Positions 1 through 5,682 of a DNA stretch of 8,929 nt are shown here, one piece after another; position 1 is the first letter of the stretch, and every line of letters starts with the position of its first letter. The DNA comes from Parcubacteria group bacterium Gr01-1014_72 (GTDB taxonomy: Bacteria > Patescibacteriota > Minisyncoccia > Phycocordibacterales > VMFH01), in the NCBI GenBank assembly GCA_007375925.1, contig VMFH01000014.1, positions 1-8,929 on the forward strand. Reading direction: 5' to 3'. A program made the position numbers and the translations under genes. Below the pieces are notes generated by a model that worked only from the letters and a program-made list of their open reading frames with translations, made no database searches and was not told the origin of the DNA.

Positions 1-480
1 GTCGTGGAGCGGCACGCCACCGACTTTCCCGATAAGCCAGTTCGCGATGCGAGATGGAATTTTCCGCGTGAAGCGCTGTTCCTCCCATCGCCCTTGCCGC
101 CAACCGGACACGAGATCGTACCCCTCATTAAGTTTCCCAAGGAGTTTCTTGATATCAGCCGGATCGTTTTCCAGATCGCTGTCAATCGTCGCGATTATGT
201 CGCCCTTCGCCGCGGCGATCCCCGCGGCAATCGCAGCCGTCTGTCCGAAGTTTCGCCTAAAGCGAATCACGTGAATGTGCGAGTCCCTCACCGCCGCCTC
301 GCGGAGCGCCTCAAACGAGCCGTCTGAAGAACCGTCGTCCACAAAGATGACTTCATACGGACCTTCATAAGTGCGAAGCGTTCGTTCGAGTTCTTCGACA
401 AGAAAGGGAATACTCTCCCGCTCATTGTAGATGGGCGTGATGACGGAGAGGAGTGGGGGGGGTGATGCTTTTTGTTTCAT
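1..480 (-). CDS. GT2 family glycosyltransferase, polyprenyl-phosphate sugar transferase type (3' end outside window)
   Basis: A DPM1/GtrB-like family 2 glycosyltransferase; such enzymes move a sugar from a nucleotide donor to polyprenyl or dolichyl phosphate at the cytoplasmic membrane face. The 160 visible residues start MKQKASPPPLLSVITPIYNE, giving the GT-A nucleotide-binding strand, followed by VDDGSSDGS at about 48-55, the RNFGQTAAIAAG segment at about 76-87 and the DxD-containing IDSDLENDP at about 99-107. SGWRQGR near 125-131 and IANWLIGKVGGVPLHD at the window edge are typical of the DPM1-like subgroup. The start ATG at 480 follows the flippase-like gene by 24 bp in the same direction, so it is probably co-transcribed. 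Only the catalytic domain is seen; whether TM helices follow cannot be known. The sugar and acceptor are not determined. The family call is firm. Confidence 0.93.
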   Translation of the reverse strand, partial: MKQKASPPPLLSVITPIYNERESIPFLVEELERTLRTYEGPYEVIFVDDGSSDGSFEALREAAVRDSHIHVIRFRRNFGQTAAIAAGIAAAKGDIIATIDSDLENDPADIKKLLGKLNEGYDLVSGWRQGRWEEQRFTRKIPSRIANWLIGKVGGVPLHD

Positions 481-504
481 GGGCACCATACTACACCGCG
501 CACC

Positions 505-1458
505 CTACTTCGCAAGGTTCTGTGCCTTGGAGCGGAGAAGCCACACGGAGACGAGTCCGAAGAAGGCGACGAAGAGAAGCTCCAGAATGTGCAGGATGAA
601 GCTTGCCGGTATAGCAACCGCCTCTGGAACGCCAAACGAGAGGAGAATAAAGGTGAGGGCCCCCTCGTACGGCCCAAATCCTCCGAACGTAATGAGGGGC
701 GTCAGGCTCACAAAAACCGGGAAAGCGTACGCAACTGCCGCGCTCGCGGGAGCAAGCGGGACTCCCACAACAAAGAGAAGGAGCGCGCCCGCACCAAACA
801 TCATCCCCCAGATCCCAAGCGAGTGCACGAAGAGGGATGCGAGGAGACGGCGGTCTGTGAGCGTCGTGAGTATGTCGGCGCACAGAAGAAGGAGTCGCTC
901 AGTACGAGGGTGCCGGTGAAATCGTTCAGAGAAAGTCCGAACGAGCGCCGCAAGCCACCTCGCAAGACCAATAGAGCACAGGATGACCGCAGTTAGGACG
1001 AGCACGCTCCAGAAAATACTCTGAAAGATAGGTGCGGGGAGCGCCGTGGTGGGGAGAAGGAGAAGTGAGAGCGCGAAGATGACGCAGATCGCAAGGAGGT
1101 CAAGCACACGCCCCGCGAGGAGCGAGGAGATGTTTGCCCCAATGTGACCAATGCCGCCTTGGTGTACGAGGTACACGTACGAGAACTCTCCGGCCCGAAG
1201 CGGCAGAAATGTGTTGCCGGCATTCTGAACCCCGATGATCCCGAAAATGTTCCGAAATGGCGCATCAGGGAGAAAGAGACGGGCGCGCAGAGCCCGGAAT
1301 ATGTTGCTTATCGCATAGAGCCCGTACACCAGAGGTAGGTACCCCCACCGGATATCGCGCGCAGAATCCAAAAACGCACCCCACTCCACACGCGTCACGA
1401 GGTAGAGCAAAATCCCGATCCCAACGGCACCGACGACGAAACGAGCAATGATGTTCAT
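505..1458 (-). CDS. Flippase-like / lysylphosphatidylglycerol synthase TM-domain family membrane protein
   Basis: A 317-residue polytopic membrane protein of the LPG_synthase_TM (UPF0104, 'flippase-like domain') family, ending with TAG. Several hydrophobic helices are visible, for example residues 5-22, 38-55, 118-137, 148-170, 208-232, 240-256 and 283-308. Family-typical motifs are LPLRAGE at about 85-91, the RVLD segment at about 117-120 and GGFGPYEG at about 259-266. Family members are found beside DPM1-like GT2 enzymes in glycan clusters and some are linked to lipid or glycolipid transfer or translocation. There is no soluble MprF-type transferase domain, so aminoacyl-lipid synthesis is not supported. 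The start ATG overlaps the stop of the upstream methyltransferase as ATGA, so translation is probably coupled. The lipid substrate is unknown. Confidence 0.88.
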   Translation of the reverse strand: MNIIARFVVGAVGIGILLYLVTRVEWGAFLDSARDIRWGYLPLVYGLYAISNIFRALRARLFLPDAPFRNIFGIIGVQNAGNTFLPLRAGEFSYVYLVHQGGIGHIGANISSLLAGRVLDLLAICVIFALSLLLLPTTALPAPIFQSIFWSVLVLTAVILCSIGLARWLAALVRTFSERFHRHPRTERLLLLCADILTTLTDRRLLASLFVHSLGIWGMMFGAGALLLFVVGVPLAPASAAVAYAFPVFVSLTPLITFGGFGPYEGALTFILLSFGVPEAVAIPASFILHILELLFVAFFGLVSVWLLRSKAQNLAK

Positions 1459-2366
1459 GTGTGTTGTGTGTTACTGCGCCTCGCCACAACGAGTATTCTA
1501 TCACTCGCGCGGAAGAGCGCGGCGAGGATGGAAAGCGGGAGAAAGAGGAGCGCCGAAAAGGGATTGAGGAAAAAGAGGCGGGAAAGCGGACGCATCACAG
1601 GGTATTCGGCGAGCACAGTGCGAAAGCTGTGCACCCATGTGTTCGGGACGACGCTGTGCGAGATTCGCACAGCGGCAAATCCCGCCTCGGTGAGGTAACG
1701 CGTGATCGTGGTGGGATTAAAGTCGTAGAGATGTCGCGGTGGCTCCCCTCCCTGCCAAAAACGCCCAAACAATCTCGCCCCCCACGATTCCACGCTTGGA
1801 ATAAAAATATAAATCATGCCCCCTTGCTTCAAGATGCGAGACGCCTCGGCAAGGAGTTCTCGCGGTGAGGGCACGTGTGAGAGAACGTACTTCATACGAA
1901 GCACATCAAACGATTCAATCGGAAGTTTGAGTGATAGAAGTGTCCCGACCAGAAGTTGGAGGTGGAAATATTTTTCCGCCGCGTGCGCTGCATCAGTGCT
2001 CGTGTCCATACCTGCGACCGTGAGGTGCGTTTTGTCCCGAAGGTACGCGGCGTCTTCCCCGCTCCCTGCCCCCACCTCAAGAAGGCGCGCGCCTTTCGGG
2101 AACGAGCGGTTGAGCCGACGCGCTTCCCTTCGCAAAAAGATGTTCTTAATGAATCGCGCCACTCCGCGCGAGGGAATGTATGACGCATAATCCTCCGGAT
2201 AGTAGCGCATCATCTCACTTTCACGCGGGCGCGGATTCACAAAGACGAGCCCGCACCGGAGGCACTCCACCACCTGGAAGATTTCACCCGTCACAAGCCG
2301 GTCAGGCGCGGCAAACCGCGCCCGCACCTCCCTCACCCCGCATAAATCGCATGCAATGTTTTCCAT
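1455..2366 (-). CDS. Class I SAM-dependent methyltransferase with N-terminal zinc-ribbon and C-terminal membrane segment
   Basis: A 303-residue protein starting MENIACDLCG. Two CxxC pairs (C6/C9 and C35/C38) form a zinc-ribbon-like N-terminal module, followed by VNPRPRE and YYPEDYASY, which are common in polysaccharide-cluster methyltransferases. The SAM-binding motif I is EVGAGSG at about 97-103, and the motif around PIESFDVLRMKYVLSHVPSP (about 149-168) is the post-I strand region. A hydrophobic stretch at about 263-286 may be a membrane anchor or amphipathic tail. It shares architecture and sequence with the methyltransferase at 4747-5682 (both have CDLCG, PRP..E..YYPE.Y, FGR.W and P.RH). 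Its stop TGA overlaps the next start as ATGA. It probably methylates a sugar or glycolipid; the substrate is unknown. No Shine-Dalgarno is seen, and its original upstream partner is now cut off by the R-M insertion. Confidence 0.9.
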   Translation of the reverse strand: MENIACDLCGVREVRARFAAPDRLVTGEIFQVVECLRCGLVFVNPRPRESEMMRYYPEDYASYIPSRGVARFIKNIFLRREARRLNRSFPKGARLLEVGAGSGEDAAYLRDKTHLTVAGMDTSTDAAHAAEKYFHLQLLVGTLLSLKLPIESFDVLRMKYVLSHVPSPRELLAEASRILKQGGMIYIFIPSVESWGARLFGRFWQGGEPPRHLYDFNPTTITRYLTEAGFAAVRISHSVVPNTWVHSFRTVLAEYPVMRPLSRLFFLNPFSALLFLPLSILAALFRASDRILVVARRSNTQHT

Positions 2367-2400
2367 AAATCAAAACTACGGGGACACGGCCTGTGGATCA

Positions 2401-2418
2401 GTTTCGGTTTTGTTTCGG
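2401..2418 (+). repeat. Direct repeat GTTTCGG-N4-GTTTCGG, candidate LexA-type operator
   Basis: Two perfect 7-bp copies of GTTTCGG begin 11 bp apart (2401-2407 and 2412-2418), about one helical turn, so both half-sites face the same side of the DNA. They sit just upstream of the -10 element at 2428-2433 and cover the -35 zone, where a repressor would block RNA polymerase. The alphaproteobacterial LexA box (GTTC-N7-GTTC) is also an 11-bp-period direct repeat, which makes this a plausible site for the LexA-like protein encoded just downstream. The repeat itself is seen; the operator role is inferred. Confidence 0.55.
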
Positions 2419-2424
2419 TATAGG

Positions 2425-2433
2425 TGATATAAT
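2425..2433 (+). promoter_or_regulatory. Extended -10 promoter element of the LexA-methyltransferase gene (leaderless)
   Basis: TGATATAAT is an exact extended -10 (TGn + TATAAT). The hexamer (2428-2433) ends 6 bp before the ATG at 2440, so a start site about 7 nt downstream would put the mRNA 5' end at or next to the A of the ATG. That implies a leaderless transcript and fits the lack of any Shine-Dalgarno sequence. No good -35 hexamer lies 17 bp upstream, as often with extended -10 promoters. Confidence 0.65.
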
Positions 2434-2439
2434 AACTTC

Positions 2440-2556
2440 ATGCTCACGAAAAAACAAAAAGGGGTTTTGGATTTCGTAAAACATTATAGCATAAAACGCG
2501 GCTTCGCTCCATCCATCATTGAAATCGGGAAGCACTTCCACCTTAAGTCTACCTGA
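2440..2556 (+). pseudogene. N-terminal LexA helix-turn-helix segment, interrupted by in-frame TGA
   Basis: From ATG 2440 the frame reads MLTKKQKGVLDFVKHYSIKR, then GFAPSIIEIGKHFHLKST, then TGA at 2554-2556, then TVHQHLSNLEKKGYLKR. This is the winged-helix DNA-binding domain of LexA: helix 1, the P-S/T-x-x-E-I-G helix 2, the turn, and the recognition helix (TVHQHLSNLEKKG) after the TGA. The stop replaces codon 39, at the N-cap of the recognition helix, where LexA proteins often have Ser, Gly or Pro-like turn residues (B. subtilis LexA has SSSTVH here). The frame is otherwise intact on both sides and matches the downstream 2560-3969 frame. A single change from TCA (Ser) or GGA (Gly) would explain it. 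It could be a genuine nonsense mutation, a sequencing error or a leaky or recoded codon; this cannot be settled from one sequence. Confidence 0.75.
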
Positions 2557-2559
2557 ACA

Positions 2560-3969
2560 GTGCACCAACATCTCTCTAACCTAGAAAAGAAGGGGTATCT
2601 CAAACGGCAAAAAAATCAGCCTCGCTCTGCAGAAATCCATAAGACTGAAAAATTAGTCAGCATTCCTCTCCTCGGTCGCATCGCCGCCGGTCAACCGATT
2701 GAAGCTATTCAAAACAAAGAAACCATAGCGGTTCCGCAAAGCAAATTGCCCTTCCCCAACGACAACTATTATGCACTGCGTGTCTCCGGAGACAGCATGG
2801 CTGACGAAAATATCAATGATGGAGACATTGTGCTTGTAAAAGAACAGAAAACCGCCGAGAATGGGCAGAAAGTGGTCGCACTGTTAGACAATTCCGAAGT
2901 AACGCTAAAAACATTCTACCGTGAGAAAAATCGCATCCGCCTTCAACCCGCAAACAAAAACTACGCTCCGATCGTCGTACAAAACAAAGATATCGCAATA
3001 CAGGGTGTCGTCTATGACGTGGTCAAGGCTGAAGAAAGACCGCAAATGGAAAATTTTCAAGTCTCCATCCAAATCAGAAAATCAAAATCTCTACCACTTA
3101 ATAAATTAATCGTAAATGATGCTTTGGCTGAGTTGAGGAAACTACCGGATGAAAGTTGTGATGTTATTATTATTGACCCACCATACAATATCGGAAAGGA
3201 TTTCGGGAATAACAGCGATAAACGAGAGTTCAACGAATACATCTTATGGTGTAGGGAGTGGATTCATGAGTCTATCCGAGTGCTAAAACCCTCTGGGACA
3301 ATGTTTATTTACGGTTTCAGCGAAATTCTCGCGTATCTGTCTGTTGAAATACCCATTAACAAACGATGGCTCATCTGGCACTACACGAACAAAAATATGG
3401 CTTCCGTCTCGTTTTGGCAAAGAAGCCATGAGTCCATCATCTGCGCTTGGAAACAAAGACCAATTTTCAACACAGACGAAGTCCGGGAACCATACACGGA
3501 AGGATTCTTAAACGGAGCAGCCGGGAAAATAAGAACAGGAAAATCCATTGGACGATTAAGCAGAAAGGGGATTGATACTATCTACAAAGCACATGAAAAT
3601 GGTGCTTTGCCGCGAGATGTCCTGAAAATCCCCGCACTTGCAGGTGGCGCTGGCATGGTAGAGAGGTGGTTTCTCTGCAAAACATGCAACGATGTTTTTG
3701 AGCCCAGAGAACTGAAAAAACACAGTGGGCATGAGATAATCAAACATCCGACACAAAAACCGCTCGAACTTTCAAGGAAACTCATCAAATCGGCTATGCC
3801 GAAAAGAGGGGGTGTGATATTGGTGCCGTTTGTTGGCACCGGCTCGGAGTGTGTTGCCGCAAAAGAATTGGAGCAATCGTATATTGGTTTTGAGATCAAC
3901 CCCGACTATGTGCGAATAGCAGAAAAAATGATAGCGGGCATAAAGATTGTTCCGAAATCATCTCAGTGA
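2560..3969 (+). CDS. LexA-like S24 autoprotease fused to beta-class DNA N6-adenine/N4-cytosine methyltransferase
   Basis: The modification gene of a type II R-M system, fused in one frame to a LexA-like repressor. Numbering is from the upstream ATG at 2440, giving 509 codons with the TGA read through. It shows the second half of the HTH (40-60), then the S24 domain with cleavage site IAAGQPI (A83-G84), SGDSM nucleophile S119 and VTLK lysine K157; E. coli LexA has A84-G85, S119 and K156. From about residue 215 comes an N6_N4 methylase: LIVNDALAELRKLPDES, catalytic DPPY at 246-249, a target-recognition region including C413/C416/H428/H431 that may bind zinc, HPTQKP at 436-441, and the SAM loop PFVGTG at 463-468. 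The DPPY-before-FxGxG order defines the beta class. The listed start is the GTG two codons after the internal TGA; M203 (nt 3046) is another possible start at the domain junction. It likely protects host DNA from the adjacent TaqI-like nuclease, and may repress its own promoter. Confidence 0.9.
   Translation: MHQHLSNLEKKGYLKRQKNQPRSAEIHKTEKLVSIPLLGRIAAGQPIEAIQNKETIAVPQSKLPFPNDNYYALRVSGDSMADENINDGDIVLVKEQKTAENGQKVVALLDNSEVTLKTFYREKNRIRLQPANKNYAPIVVQNKDIAIQGVVYDVVKAEERPQMENFQVSIQIRKSKSLPLNKLIVNDALAELRKLPDESCDVIIIDPPYNIGKDFGNNSDKREFNEYILWCREWIHESIRVLKPSGTMFIYGFSEILAYLSVEIPINKRWLIWHYTNKNMASVSFWQRSHESIICAWKQRPIFNTDEVREPYTEGFLNGAAGKIRTGKSIGRLSRKGIDTIYKAHENGALPRDVLKIPALAGGAGMVERWFLCKTCNDVFEPRELKKHSGHEIIKHPTQKPLELSRKLIKSAMPKRGGVILVPFVGTGSECVAAKELEQSYIGFEINPDYVRIAEKMIAGIKIVPKSSQ
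3046..3048 (+). other. Candidate internal start codon for a free methyltransferase at the LexA-methylase junction
   Basis: An ATG begins MENFQVSIQIRKSK exactly where the LexA fold ends (GVVYDVVKAEE) and before the first methylase motif. The preceding GAAGAAAGACCGCAA is purine-rich but a weak Shine-Dalgarno. Internal initiation here would give a stand-alone methyltransferase of about 307 residues, a normal size for this family. It may also be a relic of the gene's ancestral start before fusion. Confidence 0.35.
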
Positions 3970-4653
3970 GTGGTCTATTTCTCTCTTCTTCTCCTCAAAA
4001 ACATAAGGAGTAAAAACAACAAAGCCGTTAGGAAAACGCTTCAACTCTTTATTTTCCCTAAATCTTTTGTAGGGCAATTTATATTCCCCATTCTTTTTCC
4101 TTGGATTTTCGAAATAATCACCACTTGGAACTTCATACTTTATGTCAACAAACTCTCCCTGCAAGGGATTTTTTGATTTTGGCTTTTCCTGTCGTACTTC
4201 CCTGCCGAGAGATTTCTTTTTCACTTGAAAATTCAGAGTCTTCCCACGATATGTAACCTGAAAATCAGCTCCTTTGTGATCGAGTTCGCCGGACATCTTC
4301 ACTGTATCATCGCCAAAAACTGATTCGGAAACATAGCCGGCATGTATCTGGGTAATGATACTCGCCCATGTCCTATAAATTCTCGCGGGTAAACCCTTAC
4401 CGAAACAAGTTTTACACATACCTATTCTCTTTTGGAAATTATCAATCTCTGTTCTGTGTTCTTGAAGGTACTCGTTGTAAAATTTTTCAAAGCTCAAAAA
4501 CTTTTTCCTTTCCCAGTACACTTGATAGAGCATATTGATTGCCTGAATCTCCTTCGGCAAATCCATTTCCACAATCTTAATGGGCCTATACTTCTCACGG
4601 TAGGCCTTGAGGTCAACCGACTCCAAAAATTGTTCAAATTTCTTTAACAACAT
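3958..4653 (-). CDS. TaqI-family type II restriction endonuclease
   Basis: A 231-residue protein resembling the TaqI restriction enzyme family (RE_TaqI, TCGA-cutting members known). The N-terminal FEQFLESVDLKAYREKYRPI followed by DLP matches my recollection of TaqI's FERFLASLDLESYQQKYRPI and DLP closely, as does ARIYRTWASIITQIH (about 90-104). The PD-(D/E)xK-like core is visible as GELDHKGADF then NFQVKKK: D130 and Q143-x-K145, the Q-x-K variant as in TaqI's QIKKE. A closing GFVVFTPYVFE resembles TaqI's ENGFVIF. A CKTC pair (C80/C83) is an extra feature. It is slightly shorter than TaqI (about 263). Its 3' end overlaps the methyltransferase 3' end by 12 bp in convergent orientation, and its stop is TGA. 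It lies in the same direction as the glycan operon, 93 bp after the upstream methyltransferase stop, so read-through transcription is possible. TCGA recognition is inferred from family only. Confidence 0.88.
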   Translation of the reverse strand: MLLKKFEQFLESVDLKAYREKYRPIKIVEMDLPKEIQAINMLYQVYWERKKFLSFEKFYNEYLQEHRTEIDNFQKRIGMCKTCFGKGLPARIYRTWASIITQIHAGYVSESVFGDDTVKMSGELDHKGADFQVTYRGKTLNFQVKKKSLGREVRQEKPKSKNPLQGEFVDIKYEVPSGDYFENPRKKNGEYKLPYKRFRENKELKRFPNGFVVFTPYVFEEKKREIDHSLR

Positions 4654-4746
4654 GAATATAAAATCCTCGACTCGCCCAGTCTACCGCCGTTTCAGATTTC
4701 AAACAACTCTCCTCGCCCACCACTTCCCATTATCCGTCCCTCGCCC
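4654..4746 (-). promoter_or_regulatory. Upstream region of the TaqI-like nuclease gene, right border of cassette
   Basis: A 93-bp gap between the glycan methyltransferase stop (4747) and the nuclease start (4653). On the minus strand a weak sigma70-like pair can be drawn: TTGTTT (plus 4701-4706) and TAGACT (plus 4678-4683) with 17 bp between; the match to consensus is only 3/6 and 4/6. A GAGG (plus 4665-4668) lies 11 nt before the ATG, too far for a strong ribosome site. GTTTCAG at plus 4689-4695 resembles the GTTTCGG repeats of the partner promoter. No hairpin terminator was found for the preceding glycan gene. Confidence 0.3.
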
Positions 4747-5682
4747 CTAGAACCTACTTCGCTCTACGGCACGAAGAATTACTGTCATACGCGGACTACG
4801 GTGGAGGAGAAATCCGACAAAAGAAAGCGGAAAAAAGAGGGCGGCGAGGAGAAGGTTGGTGATGCCGAAAAATCGAGCGAGGCGTGTCCATCCGTGCGCA
4901 TTGAAAAATCGGCTAATGCTTCCAATCCAATCGTTTGGTACAAAACTGTAATAAATTTTCTCCACGCGAAATTCCGCCTTTTCGGCATATTTCCTAATGG
5001 TCGCCGGCGAAAAAATCTGGAAGTGGCGAGGTACGTCAAAGCTGTGCCAGTAGCGCCCGAAAATGTGCCGTTCAAAGGAATCGGCGTTTGGAATGCTTAT
5101 CACAAGACTCCCGCCCGAAGAAAGAATGGTTTTTAGTTTCTTCAAAACCGCCATAGGTGACCGCAGATGCTCCAGTACAAACCGCATCACGATACAGTCA
5201 AAAGTCGCTCCGCTCTGAAATGTAAATGTTTCCACATCCCCCGCATACACCGTCGCGCCCGTCTCCCGCGCCGCCGCGGCGCTTGGGGCATCCATCTCAA
5301 GCCCGAACCGCTCATAACTCGTACCGAGCGACGCAAGAAAATCCCCGCGCGCGCAGCCGATATCAAGCACTCTTCCACGTCCACCAGTGAGGTTCTTGAT
5401 ACGCCGCCGCTCCCCCGCAGAGAGAAAGCGCTTCACCGCGTGCAGAAGAAACGAGTCCTCTCTGTACGGCACATAGTTCTCGGGATAGTACATGCCGAGA
5501 GACTCCCGCGCCGGACGAGGCGAGAGACGCAGAAGTCCGCACGACCCGCACCGAACAATACCGAAACGCCCGGGGATGAGAAGCGCGTTGTCCCGCGCAT
5601 CCGCGAAAGAGACCTTTGCGGAAGTACTGCCGCACAGATCGCACACAGGAACATTTTCGTAAGCTACTCCTTTCGCATTCAT
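4747..5682 (-). CDS. Class I SAM-dependent methyltransferase with N-terminal zinc-ribbon (paralog of 1455-2366)
   Basis: A 311-residue protein from the ATG at 5682, chosen because it overlaps the TGA stop of the upstream glycosyltransferase as ATGA; an in-frame ATG at 5715 would add 11 residues inside that gene. C14/C17 and C45/C48 form a zinc-ribbon-like module, followed by SPRPARE and MYYPENYVPY. Motif I is DIGCARG at about 107-113; FDCIVMRFVLEHLRSP at about 161-176 and GGSLVISIPNADSF at about 190-203 complete the Rossmann methyltransferase pattern. FGRYWHSFDVPRH at about 208-220 corresponds to FGRFWQGGEPPRH in the 1455-2366 protein. A hydrophobic tail at about 271-293 may touch the membrane. 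It ends with TAG. A sugar or glycolipid substrate is likely but unidentified; this and its paralog probably arose by duplication. Confidence 0.9.
   Translation of the reverse strand: MNAKGVAYENVPVCDLCGSTSAKVSFADARDNALLIPGRFGIVRCGSCGLLRLSPRPARESLGMYYPENYVPYREDSFLLHAVKRFLSAGERRRIKNLTGGRGRVLDIGCARGDFLASLGTSYERFGLEMDAPSAAAARETGATVYAGDVETFTFQSGATFDCIVMRFVLEHLRSPMAVLKKLKTILSSGGSLVISIPNADSFERHIFGRYWHSFDVPRHFQIFSPATIRKYAEKAEFRVEKIYYSFVPNDWIGSISRFFNAHGWTRLARFFGITNLLLAALFFPLSFVGFLLHRSPRMTVILRAVERSRF

Larger units (their letters stand above)
2367..2439. promoter_or_regulatory. Divergent intergenic region at left border of R-M cassette
   Basis: These 73 bp separate the start of a minus-strand glycan methyltransferase from the plus-strand LexA-methyltransferase gene. 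The composition changes here from GC-rich to AT-rich, so the left edge of the inserted cassette probably lies inside it. The plus-strand promoter and an 11-bp-period direct repeat lie in the right half. I found no convincing minus-strand promoter for the glycan methyltransferase. Confidence 0.6.
2370..4745. other. Inserted type II restriction-modification cassette within a glycan operon
   Basis: Two R-M genes in AT-richer sequence separate two paralogous minus-strand methyltransferase genes that would otherwise be adjacent. Removing the segment would restore a continuous minus-strand operon. No transposase, integrase, tRNA or clear terminal repeat was found, and I could not match a target-site duplication between 2367-2439 and 4654-4746, so the mechanism of insertion is unknown. 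The borders are approximate and set by gene ends and composition. Confidence 0.75.

Noticed and set aside
4..996. Open plus-strand frames opposite the glycosyltransferase and flippase-like genes
   Set aside because: Their products are Arg/Ser/Pro-rich with no recognisable motif and lie antisense to well-supported genes; GC-rich coding leaves such shadows.
2554..2600. TGA as selenocysteine codon
   Set aside because: The position is a DNA-binding helix cap, not a redox site, and no convincing stem-loop was seen just after it.
2440..3969. Genetic code 25 (TGA = Gly) or code 4 (TGA = Trp) to explain the internal TGA
   Set aside because: TGA is the natural stop of several genes here, including this one, the TaqI-like nuclease, the glycosyltransferase, one methyltransferase and the RmlD-like reductase. 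No second in-frame TGA occurs in a gene with many Gly and several Trp codons.
2367..4746. IS element or integron carrying the R-M genes
   Set aside because: No transposase, integrase, terminal inverted repeats or attC-like site could be seen.
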